7,606 nucleotides of DNA, taken from positions 1,245 to 8,850 of the forward strand of contig MHKL01000012.1 of the NCBI GenBank assembly GCA_001818835.1. Reading direction: 5' to 3'. A program made the position numbers and the translations under genes. The first letter of the stretch is position 1. Every line of letters starts with the position of its first letter. Below are positions 1 through 7,000 of this stretch, piece by piece. Below the pieces are notes generated by a model. The model did not search any database. It saw nothing but the letters and a program-made list of their open reading frames with translations, and had not been told where the DNA came from. Source of the DNA: Candidatus Komeilibacteria bacterium RIFCSPLOWO2_01_FULL_45_10 (GTDB lineage Bacteria > Patescibacteriota > Patescibacteriia > UBA1558 > UBA10009).

Positions 1-28
1 GCTAACCCCGTTTAACCCGTTTTTCTAA

Positions 29-742
29 TTATTTAAAAGAAATCGGTTGCGTTGCCTGGTTCACTTCTCCGGTCAGGGGCTGCCTGAGGATGGAAAGGGT
101 GGCGTTTCTAGCCCGGCTGTGCTTTTTGGACGCCTGTATCTTAAAGACATTTAAGCCAATAGTCAAATCAACAATCTGGCTGAACTGGCCGCTGGGGCCG
201 GCTAAAATTTCCTGCTGGTTAATGAGGACGGCGGCTTCCGGTTCGGTCTGGCCCTTAATTTCCACGGAACTCTGGGTGGTAATAGTTTGCCCTAAGGGCG
301 CTTCAATAACCAAAAGGGGCGGCGTGAAGATATTGATGATTTCCCAGGCAAAGTAGCCGAGAAAAGCCATGACCGCCGTCGCGATTAAGAAACGGCTGAC
401 GGCTTTGGGCGAAAGCCAAGCAAGGGAGATTTTCGGCGCCGCGGCCATTTTTTTCACCTTCAAGAGCGGCAGCTGGCTTTTTCTTTCTTTTTGGTAAAGC
501 GAGAAAAGCGATTTTTCATTCAGATGGAAAATTTTTGCCAGTTTTTTAATGAATTGCTGGAGGTAAATCTCGCCCGGCAACAGGTGATAATAGCCCTTTT
601 CCAGAATCTCCAGGTATTTTAAAGTAATTTGGGTTTTTAAGGAAAGTTGTTCCAAAGATAAACCGGTTTTCAGCCGTTCTTTTTTAATGATTTCCGGCAA
701 GCTTTCGCTGAAAGTTAATTTTTTTTGGATAAAGCTGGACAT
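29..742 (-). CDS. RodZ-like helix-turn-helix, single-pass membrane protein
   Basis: The protein has 237 residues. Residues about 16-77 match the HTH_25/RodZ type of helix-turn-helix, with the usual LKTGLSLEQLSLKTQI core followed by a YLEILEKGYYHLLPGEIYL stretch. A basic linker leads to one hydrophobic segment at about 117-139. Residues 143-221 look like an extracytoplasmic beta-sandwich (Ig-like, similar to the Glucodextran_B-type domains of such proteins), with alternating polar and hydrophobic strands and a GQTEPEAAV turn. In the RodZ family the cytoplasmic HTH domain binds MreB and the protein supports rod shape; that role here is inferred, since no mreB is visible. It follows ftsK on the same strand with a 53-bp gap and probably shares its transcript. 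No Shine-Dalgarno sequence precedes the ATG, because a heptamer repeat fills that position. The domain architecture is secure. The symbol rodZ is withheld because the C-terminal domain differs from the proteobacterial one. Confidence 0.85.
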   Translation of the reverse strand: MSSFIQKKLTFSESLPEIIKKERLKTGLSLEQLSLKTQITLKYLEILEKGYYHLLPGEIYLQQFIKKLAKIFHLNEKSLFSLYQKERKSQLPLLKVKKMAAAPKISLAWLSPKAVSRFLIATAVMAFLGYFAWEIINIFTPPLLVIEAPLGQTITTQSSVEIKGQTEPEAAVLINQQEILAGPSGQFSQIVDLTIGLNVFKIQASKKHSRARNATLSILRQPLTGEVNQATQPISFK

Positions 743-746
743 TGTT

Positions 747-781
747 AGTAATCAGTAACCAGTAATCAGTAACAAGTAATT
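747..781. repeat. Tandem heptanucleotide repeat, five units
   Basis: Five consecutive 7-mers of the form AGTAAYN run without a gap: AGTAATC, AGTAACC, AGTAATC, AGTAACA, AGTAATT. They also form a 14-bp higher-order period. The array fills most of the ftsK to RodZ-like gap. On the coding strand it ends four bases before the RodZ-like ATG, where a ribosome binding site would normally lie. It resembles in style the short tandem heptamer repeats known from cyanobacteria. No function can be read from the sequence. Confidence 0.9.
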
Positions 782-795
782 GGATTGATCTTAAT

Positions 796-3129
796 TTATT
801 TTTCCTCGTCATTTTCGTCGTCAGTCATCTCCGCCTCTTCAGTTTTTTCATTATCATCTTCTATTGCAGTTTCCTCTTCATCACTTAACTCATCTGACTC
901 ATCCGATTCATCATTATAGCGTTCGGTGGTTTCGGCGGGGATATTATAGATCTCATCCTCGGTCATCAACACTTCCCGCGGCTTGGCGCCGTCGCCCGGG
1001 CCAATTACGCCCTGTTCTTCCAGCAAATCCAGTAGCCGGGCCGCTCGGGCATAACCGACGCGCAATCTTCGCTGCAAAAGCGAGGCCGAAGCCTTGCCGG
1101 CCTTAAGAATGATGTTTTTTGCCTCTCCCAGGAGTTCATCGCCGTCATCGGAGGTTGAAAGACCCCCCATGGCCATTTGTCCGCTTTTTTCCGTCACTTC
1201 CTCGTTGTAATCCGGCTCACGTTGCTGTTTCCAAAAATCAATCACCCGCTCAATTTCCGCGTCCGTCAGGTAGGCCCCCTGGATCCGCCGGGGCTTGGAA
1301 ATTTCCGCGGAAGTGAACAGGAGGTCGCCTTTGCCCAGCAGCTTTTCGGCGCCGGAAAAATCCAAAATGGTCCGGGAATCAACCTGGCTCGCTACGGCAA
1401 AGGCAATCCGGGAAGTGATGTTGGCTTTAATCAGGCCGGTAATGACATTGACGGACGGCCGCTGTGTCGCCACCGCCAAATGGATGCCCACGGCCCTGGC
1501 CATCTGCGCCAGCCGGACAATGGCGCCTTCCACGTCGCGGGCGGCCGTGGCCATCAGATCGGCCAGTTCATCAATGATAATGACAATATAGGGCAGCCGG
1601 TTGGCTAAAACGCCCGCATTATAGGACTCAATATTTCTTTTGCCGGTGGAGTTTAAAAGACGGAACCGTTCATCCATTTCCCTGACTAGCCACCTTAAAG
1701 CATTAATGGTTTTATCCACCTCGGTAATCACCGGCGTCAAAAGATGGGGGATGCCGTTGTAATTGGTCAGCTCCACCCTTTTCGGGTCAATAATAATCAG
1801 CCTTAATTCATCGGGCGAGCATTGATAGAGCAAACTGATGATAATGTTGTTGATGCAGACCGATTTGCCGCTGCCGGTGGCGCCGGCAATTAAAAGATGC
1901 GGCATGCCCGCCAGGTCCACTGCCCAGCAGCGGCCGGCAACGTCTTCGCCTAAGCCGATTTTTAAGCGGCCTTTTTTCTTTTTAAAATCATCGCTTTCCA
2001 GAATATCTTTGAGCTTAACCACGGCAATGTGCTGGTTGGGCACTTCCACGCCCACCAGCGATTTGCCGGGGATGGGCGCTTCAAGCCTAATGGGATGGGC
2101 GGCCAGGGCCAGGGCCAGATCGTTTTGCAAAGCGGTAATCCGCGAAAGCTTGATGCCCTCCGAGGGCTTGAAGGTAAATTGGGTAACGGTCGGCCCCACG
2201 TTGACGTCGCCCATTTCCACCGGAATGCCGAAGTTTTCCAGGGTCTGGCGGATGATTTCCTGATTGGCCTTAATGTCGCCGCTGGTGGGCTTGGTGCTTC
2301 TCCCTTCCAATAAACTAAAGGGCACTTCGATTTTTCTTCTGCCGTTATTTGAGAAAGTGACTTTTAATCCGGCGGGCAGTTCCCTGGTTGATTTTTTAAC
2401 GCCCAGTTCCGCTACCCTTTTTTTGGTAAAACCGGCGGCCATGATTTCGGTTTCTGCGGCCTTATCCGCCCTTGGCGTTTCTTCCCCTTCCTGGAATACT
2501 TCCTCTTCCGCCCATCCTTCCTCGGATGTTTCCCAGTCCTTAGTTTCTGCCTCGTCTTCTGGTGCGGCGGGGCGGAAAAGACGGAAGACGTTTATTTTCC
2601 GGAGGATTTGGTTAAGCGTGGCGTTAAAGGCAATGATTAAGGAGATGAAGAAAATGGCGATTAAAACAATTAGGGCCGCGGCACTGCCCATAATTTTTTG
2701 CAAAGGCGCGTAAATGAAAAAACCCAAGTAGCCACCGCCGCTTTCGGCGCTTAAGACGGCCGCTGTTTCGCCCACGTCTTTAATAAACTGGAGAATGCCG
2801 GTCAAACCCAAAAGCCAAAAGACCAGCCCCAGGTAATTGGAGGGCTTAACGCGGTATTTTTCCGGGAAAAGCAGAAAATAGCCGAGCAGCAAAAGGACAA
2901 TCGGGAAAGCAAAAGCGCCCCAGCCCAAAAAGGCCATCAGCCCTTTTTTGAATAAAATCCCCAGGCCGCCGGCTAAATCAAAAAAAGAAAGTAGGGCCAA
3001 AAGCGCCGCCACGAACAAAATGATAATCAGAATGCTTTTTTTGGTTTCGGGATTTAAAACCCCGCGTTCATCGGCCTCTTCTTCCGTTGCCTCTCTTTCA
3101 CCTCTTCGGCGGTAATGTTTTTTACGCAT
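796..3129 (-). CDS. ftsK: DNA translocase FtsK/SpoIIIE
   Basis: This 777-residue protein is a membrane-anchored, hexameric, ATP-driven double-stranded DNA pump that clears chromosomes from the division septum. A basic N-terminus (KKHYRRRG) precedes four likely membrane helices (about 31-54, 63-89, 97-117, 147-170). An acidic linker follows (about 188-228), then the alpha domain (about 255-375) and the RecA-like beta motor. The motor has Walker A GATGSGKS at 416-423, the IIIDPKRVEL segment, Walker B VIIIDELADL with D520 and E521, and the ATQRPSVNVITG sensor motif. The winged-helix gamma domain is at 664-722 (RRLRVGYARAARLLDLLEEQG); in the family it reads polar DNA motifs (KOPS/SRS) and contacts XerD. 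All key residues are present, so it should be active. A further 55-residue tail (723-777) contains 28 Asp or Glu, which is unusual because the family normally ends soon after gamma. The ATG is chosen for its basic N-terminus; no Shine-Dalgarno sequence is seen. Confidence 0.97.
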   Translation of the reverse strand: MRKKHYRRRGEREATEEEADERGVLNPETKKSILIIILFVAALLALLSFFDLAGGLGILFKKGLMAFLGWGAFAFPIVLLLLGYFLLFPEKYRVKPSNYLGLVFWLLGLTGILQFIKDVGETAAVLSAESGGGYLGFFIYAPLQKIMGSAAALIVLIAIFFISLIIAFNATLNQILRKINVFRLFRPAAPEDEAETKDWETSEEGWAEEEVFQEGEETPRADKAAETEIMAAGFTKKRVAELGVKKSTRELPAGLKVTFSNNGRRKIEVPFSLLEGRSTKPTSGDIKANQEIIRQTLENFGIPVEMGDVNVGPTVTQFTFKPSEGIKLSRITALQNDLALALAAHPIRLEAPIPGKSLVGVEVPNQHIAVVKLKDILESDDFKKKKGRLKIGLGEDVAGRCWAVDLAGMPHLLIAGATGSGKSVCINNIIISLLYQCSPDELRLIIIDPKRVELTNYNGIPHLLTPVITEVDKTINALRWLVREMDERFRLLNSTGKRNIESYNAGVLANRLPYIVIIIDELADLMATAARDVEGAIVRLAQMARAVGIHLAVATQRPSVNVITGLIKANITSRIAFAVASQVDSRTILDFSGAEKLLGKGDLLFTSAEISKPRRIQGAYLTDAEIERVIDFWKQQREPDYNEEVTEKSGQMAMGGLSTSDDGDELLGEAKNIILKAGKASASLLQRRLRVGYARAARLLDLLEEQGVIGPGDGAKPREVLMTEDEIYNIPAETTERYNDESDESDELSDEEETAIEDDNEKTEEAEMTDDENDEEK

Positions 3130-3152
3130 GAAGTTAAAGTTTTAGCGCAGTT

Positions 3153-3181
3153 ATTTTAACACTTTTGCCGGATTTTTGAAA
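3153..3181 (-). promoter_or_regulatory. Probable ftsK promoter
   Basis: On the minus strand, TTTCAA (3176-3181) and TAAAAT (3153-3158) are separated by 17 bp. The -10 matches the sigma-70 consensus at five of six positions; the -35 is weak. Transcription would start about 20 nt before the ftsK ATG, giving a very short leader. The spacing and position are good, but the weak -35 limits confidence. Confidence 0.4.
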
Positions 3182-3196
3182 GCCGGACATGGCTGA

Positions 3197-3225
3197 TTGA
3201 CAGGTAAATAGATATTGTTTAAGAT
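3197..3225 (+). promoter_or_regulatory. Promoter of the transposase gene
   Basis: A perfect -35 hexamer TTGACA (3197-3202) is followed after exactly 17 bp by TAAGAT (3220-3225), which matches four of six -10 positions. The predicted start near 3232 lies downstream of the upstream ATG at 3226. That ATG therefore cannot be used from this promoter, and the start at 3277 is favoured. The site stands back-to-back with the proposed ftsK promoter, with the two -35 boxes 15 bp apart. Confidence 0.6.
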
Positions 3226-3234
3226 ATGGGGAAT

Positions 3235-3243
3235 AACAGGGTC
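3235..3243. repeat. Left copy of 9-bp inverted repeat flanking the transposase gene
   Basis: AACAGGGTC here is the exact reverse complement of GACCCTGTT at 3832-3840, just past the transposase stop codon, so the pair brackets the gene. Its first six bases can also pair with CCTGTT at 3268-3273, which would form a weak stem in the transposase leader with the Shine-Dalgarno site in its loop. It may mark an old element end, or be a relic of the REP-like sequences seen on the right side. A 9-bp match alone could be chance, but the shared word recurs in both downstream hairpins. Confidence 0.5.
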
Positions 3244-3262
3244 AAATATGCTTATTTTAGGC

Positions 3263-3266
3263 AAGG
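3263..3266 (+). promoter_or_regulatory. Ribosome binding site selecting the start at 3277
   Basis: AAGG lies 10 bases before the ATG at 3277. Together with the promoter position, and with family members usually beginning shortly before the conserved SIRLPEYDYSTPG block, it supports 3277 rather than the in-frame ATG at 3226. Confidence 0.5.
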
Positions 3267-3276
3267 TCCTGTTTTT

Positions 3277-3819
3277 ATGTCCTTATTTAAAAACAAATAC
3301 CGTATTGAATCAATTAGGTTGCCTGAATATGATTATTCCACGCCTGGTTATTATTTTATTACCATTTGCACGAAAAATCGGGAAAATTTATTTGGTGAAA
3401 TAATCCACGGTAAATTAATTAAAACACCATCGGCCAAAATTGTTGGACGATGCTGGTTTGACCTCCCGAACCATTTCCGCCAATGCGCGTTGGATGAATT
3501 TATCATCGTGCCGAATCACATCCACGGAATTATTGTTATTCCCGATAATCAAACAATAACCGCCGTAGAGACGGGTTTGAAACCCGTCTCTACGTTGGCG
3601 GATAACGCAAATAAACGTTATTCGTTGTCGGAAATGGTTCGGGCCTTTAAAACATTCAGCGCCCGGCGTATTAATGAATTGCATAATTCTACCGGCCAAC
3701 AATTTTGGCAAACGGGATATTATGAACGCATTATTCGTAATGAATCGGAATTATTCCATATTCGTGGATACATCAAAAACAATCCAATTAATTGGGGCCG
3801 AGATCGGAATAATATTTAG
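3277..3819 (+). CDS. REP-associated tyrosine transposase (RAYT, IS200-like Y1 HUH family)
   Basis: The protein has 180 residues from this start. The N-terminal block ESIRLPEYDYSTPGYYFITI and the CTKNRENLFG segment are typical of RAYT/TnpA_REP proteins. The HUH metal-binding motif is H81-I-H83 in VPNHIHGIIVI. The C-terminal block has LSEMVRAFKTFSARRIN (about 117-133), FWQTGYYERIIRNE with the candidate nucleophile Y148 or Y149, and YIKNNPINW near the end. Such enzymes cut and join single-stranded DNA at REP hairpins. They are usually single-copy, vertically maintained genes rather than active insertion sequences. It runs opposite to its neighbours, has its own promoter, and is much richer in A+T (for example 32% GC at 3301-3360 against 63% at 2041-2100 in ftsK), which suggests foreign origin. 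Residues 97-106 (VETGLKPVST) are encoded by a perfect palindrome, apparently an in-frame insertion in the variable loop after the HUH motif. Catalytic motifs are intact. Confidence 0.93.
   Translation: MSLFKNKYRIESIRLPEYDYSTPGYYFITICTKNRENLFGEIIHGKLIKTPSAKIVGRCWFDLPNHFRQCALDEFIIVPNHIHGIIVIPDNQTITAVETGLKPVSTLADNANKRYSLSEMVRAFKTFSARRINELHNSTGQQFWQTGYYERIIRNESELFHIRGYIKNNPINWGRDRNNI
3564..3594. repeat. Perfect REP-like palindrome inside the transposase gene
   Basis: The arm CGTAGAGACGGGTTT (3564-3578) is the exact reverse complement of AAACCCGTCTCTACG (3580-3594), around a single central G. The chance of a perfect 15-bp arm arising by accident is very small. It is read in frame as ten complete codons (3565-3594) of the transposase, so it behaves like a multiple-of-three insertion without a stop. 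As single-stranded DNA it would form a stable hairpin of the kind RAYT enzymes recognise. Confidence 0.95.
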
Positions 3820-3820
3820 G

Positions 3821-3851
3821 AAATAAAAACGGACCCTGTTTCAGAGGGTCC
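3821..3851 (-). terminator. Minus-strand intrinsic terminator
   Basis: Read on the minus strand, GGACCCT (3845-3851) pairs with AGGGTCC (3831-3837) across a 7-nt loop, CTGAAAC, followed by GTTTTTATTT. That is a 7-bp GC-rich stem with a U-tract, the standard factor-independent form. On the plus strand the same hairpin has no U-tract. It would end the short transcript starting near 3874, or act as a second stop for rpoC read-through, and it protects the transposase gene from antisense transcription. Confidence 0.65.
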
Positions 3852-3874
3852 TCGGGCGCCTGACGGCAATTGAT
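3821..3874 (-). ncRNA. Candidate short RNA of about 54 nt
   Basis: A strong minus-strand promoter at 3881-3908 predicts initiation near 3874, and the terminator at 3821-3851 ends the product about 54 nt later. No start codon with a useful frame lies between. The predicted RNA has a small 5' stem (UGCC, loop GUCA, GGCG) and the terminator hairpin. It could be a stand-alone small RNA, a terminated leader once attached to ftsK before the transposase gene arrived, or a by-product. No known RNA family is recognised, and expression is inferred only from the signals. Confidence 0.3.
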
Positions 3875-3880
3875 ATTTGT

Positions 3881-3908
3881 ATCATAGCAAAGTTTATTTA
3901 TTTGTAAA
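3881..3908 (-). promoter_or_regulatory. Strong minus-strand extended -10 promoter
   Basis: On the minus strand, TTTACA (3903-3908, five of six consensus) is followed after 16 bp by TATGAT (3881-3886, five of six), with TGC directly upstream of the -10 (3887-3889) as an extended -10 element. An AT-rich region lies just upstream, as in strong promoters. No minus-strand gene starts before the terminator at 3851-3821, so its product would be a short RNA or read-through antisense to the transposase gene. Confidence 0.55.
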
Positions 3909-3950
3909 TATTGATAATTCCTTAAAAAATAAAATGCTCGGTGCAAATTA

Positions 3951-3973
3951 TTAGAGGGTAAAAGACCCTTTAA
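3951..3973. repeat. Hairpin built from AGAGGGT and GACCCT
   Basis: TTAGAGGGT (3951-3959) and ACCCTTTAA (3965-3973) form a 9-bp stem with one G-T wobble and a 5-nt loop. It uses the same words as the hairpin at 3831-3851 but in swapped order: AGAGGGT then GACCCT here, GACCCT then AGAGGGT there. Neither side has a convincing U-tract, so it is not called as a terminator. Confidence 0.65.
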
Positions 3974-3982
3974 TTGTTATAT

Positions 3983-4013
3983 AAAAAACGTCGAGTTAAA
4001 CTCGACGTTTTTT
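3983..4013 (-). terminator. rpoC intrinsic terminator (bidirectional)
   Basis: A perfect 14-bp inverted repeat (3983-3996 and 4000-4013) surrounds a 3-nt loop. The GC-containing core is CGTCGAGT and its complement, with six A/T bases on each outer end, so both strands carry a U-tract directly after the stem. It lies 20 bp past the rpoC stop codon and is the natural end of the rpoC transcript. From the other side it would also stop transcription from the transposase gene. Confidence 0.92.
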
Positions 4014-4033
4014 CAATATTTAATATGATGATT

Positions 4034-7000
4034 TTATTTTTTCTTAAATCCCGTCCCTGCCGGAATCAGGCGGCCGATAATGACGTTTTCTTTCAGGCCC
4101 CGCAAACGGTCAATTTTGCCGGTGACGGCGGCGTCAATCAGCACCCGGGCCGTTTCCTGGAACGAAGCGGCGGAAAGGAAAGAATCGGTGGCGAGCGACG
4201 CCTTGGTAATGCCCAAAAGCAGGGTTTCGCCAACAGCTTCTTTATTCTTCTCCTTTTTAGCCCGTTGATTTTCTTCAATGAATTGCGATTGGGTCACAAT
4301 TTCACCGGGCAAAAGATTAGTTTCGCTGGCATCCTTAATGTAGAGGCGCGAGAACATTTGCCTGACAATCACTTCAATGTGTTTGGCGTTGAGCTTTTGG
4401 CCCTGGGAAGAGTAGATGTAAAGGATTTCTTTGATGATGTAGCGCTGCACCTCCAGCTTGCCTTTGTATTTAAAAAGGTCGTGGAGATCCAAACTGCCTT
4501 CGGTTAAGGGGTCGCCGGCTTTGACCAGATCGCCGTTTTTAACCCAGAGGGCGTAGCCGGGCGGGATTTGGATTTCTTCCAAGCTTTCTTTATTGGAAAT
4601 GATTTGCAGGAAGTCATCTTTGATTTTAACCTGGCCTTCGCTGGAGGCCTTAATCACCTTGCCTTTTTTCTCCTTGTGTTTCATTAAGGGGTCGCCCGGC
4701 TTGACTAAGTCGCCGGCTTTGACCAGCAAATCAAAATCCTCATTAATTAAAAGGTTTTCCTTGATTTCGCCCAAGTATTTGATTTTGATGGTGCGGGAGG
4801 TCCGGATGCCGATGGCGGTTTCTTTTTCAATGACCACCTGGCCGTCAATTTCGGCAACCAGGGCCTTCCTTTTTGGCGGCCGGGCTTCAAACAGCTCCTC
4901 CACGCGCGGCAGACCCTGGGTAATGTCCTGGCCAGCCACGCCGCCGGTATGGAAGGTTCTCATGGTCAGCTGGGTGCCGGGTTCGCCGATTGACTGGGCG
5001 GCAATAATGCCGATGGCCGTGCCTTCCTGAACCAGCTTATTAAAGCCCAAATCGTAACCATAGCACTTTTGGCAAAGGCCCCGGGTGGAGCGGCAGCTGA
5101 TAATGGAGCGGAAATGAATGGCCGGCAGTTCGGCCTTATCCAGTTTTTTTAGATGCTCTTCCGTCACAATCTCGCCGGTTTTGACCACGGTTTTTTTCGT
5201 TTTGGGATTAACTAAGTTTTCCAGAGTGACGCGGCCTAAAATGATATTTAAAAGATTGTCGCCAATGACTTCGGCGTCTTTTTGGGACAAGGTAAAGCCC
5301 TCGGTATCCTGGCAGTCCTCTTCCACAATTACCAGGTCCTGCGAAACATCCACTAAGCGGCGGGTGAGATAGCCGGCGTTGGCGGTCCTCAGAGCGGTGT
5401 CGGAAAGGCCTTTGCGGGTGCCGTGGGTGGAGATAAAGTATTCCAAAACGTCCAGGCCTTCCTGGAAGCTGGCCTTAACCGGCAGTTCAATAATTTCGCC
5501 GGCGGGGTTAATTACCATGCCTTTCATGCCCATGATTTGAATCATCTGGGCCCAGGAACCGCGGGCGCCGGAGTTAATGATGGAATAGAGGGAGCTTTGG
5601 GCGTCAAAGGCCCCTTGGGAAATTTCGGTAATTTCGTCTTTAATGCCTTTCCAGACCTCCACCACCTTAACGTACCGCTCCTTATTGGTTAAAAGACCCT
5701 GGTCGTATTGTCCCTGAATTTGCTCCACCTGACCTTCTCCCTTGGCAATAATTTCCGATTTTTGGGGCAGGGCGGGAATGTCGTTCATGCCCCAGGAAAG
5801 GCCGGAAGCGGTAATGGTAGAAAAACCCAGTTTTTTCAGCTGGTCCAAAAAGCCGGCCGTGTATTCCATGCTGTAAAGCGACAGGGTTTTGGCCACCAGT
5901 TGCTTAAGGTTGCGGGCGGTCATTTCGTTGTTGACGAATTGCAGCTTTTCCGGCACCACTTCGTTAAAGATCAGCCGGCCAACGGTGGTTTCCGTCATTT
6001 CCCCTTTGATTTTTAAAGCCAAGCGGTCATGAAGCTTGATTTTTTTAAGGTCGTAAGCGACCTTGGCCTCCTCGGGCGAGGAAAAATATTTAATCGGCCG
6101 GTCCTGCTTGGGGTTGACAAAAGTCAGGTAGTAGCAGCCCCAGACAATATCCTGGTCAGGGGCGGCCACCGGCTCGCCGGTGGCGGGCTTAAGCAGATTT
6201 TTAGTGGAGAGCATCAGCCCGCTGGCCTCTTTTTTCGCCTCCTCGGTAATGGGGATGTGGACGGCCATCTGGTCGCCGTCAAAGTCGGCGTTAAAGGCGC
6301 GGCAGACCATGGGATGAATCTGGATGGCTTTGCCTTCGATTAAAATCGGCTGGAAAGATTGAATGCCGAGGCGGTGCAGGGTCGGAGCGCGGTTTAAAAG
6401 CACGTGGGCGTCCTTGGTGACCTCCTCCAGAATGTCCCAGATTTCGGCATGGTCCTGTTCAATGTAGCGGTTGGCCGATCTGACGTTGTGGACCAGTTCG
6501 CGGCTAATCAGCTGGGAAATGACGAACGGCCGGAAAAGTTCCAAGGCCATGGTTTTGGGAATGCCGCACTGGTGCATTAACAGCTGCGGGCCAATAACAA
6601 TGACCGAGCGGCCGGAATAGTCAATTCTTTTGCCCAAAAGATTCTGCCTAAACCGTCCCTGTTTGCCTTTAAGCATGTCGGCAATTGAGCGGAGCATCCG
6701 CTTTTGGCCGGTGGAAGCGGTCACAGTTTTCCCGCGCCTCGCGCCATTGTCGATAAGCGCGTCCACCGCTTCCTGCAGCATTCTTTTTTCGTTTCGCTGG
6801 ATGACTTCGGGCGCGTTTAATTCCTGCAGCCGTTTTAAGCGGTTGTTGCGGTTAATGACGCGGCGGTAGAGGTCGTTAAGGTCGGAAGTGGCAAAACGGC
6901 CGCCGTCCAACTGGACAATCGGCCTTAAATCCGGCGGAATAATCGGCACCACCGTCAAAATGGTCCATTCCGGCCTGATTTTATTGACCAGCAGGCTTTT

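Noticed and set aside
747..781. CRISPR-like array
   Set aside because: Units are only 7 bp, directly adjacent and without spacers; no cas genes are present.
1838..2713. Long plus-strand frames opposite ftsK
   Set aside because: They overlap conserved FtsK alpha and motor domains and arise from the GC-rich codon pattern.
3167..3187. GCCGGA repeated 15 bp apart upstream of ftsK, possible operator
   Set aside because: A six-base direct repeat overlapping the weak -35 region is too short to separate from chance.
3226..3276. Upstream in-frame ATG of the transposase gene, adding 17 residues
   Set aside because: It touches the -10 box and lies before the predicted transcription start. The extra residues do not look like the family, and the ATG at 3277 has an AAGG site.
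3415..3711. 98-codon minus-strand frame inside the transposase gene
   Set aside because: It is antisense to a clear RAYT coding frame with intact motifs, and part of its sequence is simply the palindrome read backwards.
3235..3840. A complete insertion sequence with terminal inverted repeats
   Set aside because: The 9-bp repeat is short, no target duplication flanks it, and this transposase family does not use classical terminal inverted repeats.
3974..4507. 177-codon plus-strand frame spanning the terminator and the rpoC end
   Set aside because: It is antisense to conserved rpoC codons, crosses the terminator hairpin and resembles no known protein.
4504..4730. Similar DNA stretches around the GDLVKPGDP and GDLVKAGDP motifs of rpoC, possibly a recent duplication
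   Set aside because: Paired barrel-like repeats of this kind are normal in the beta' C-terminal region and the similarity is limited to the motif.
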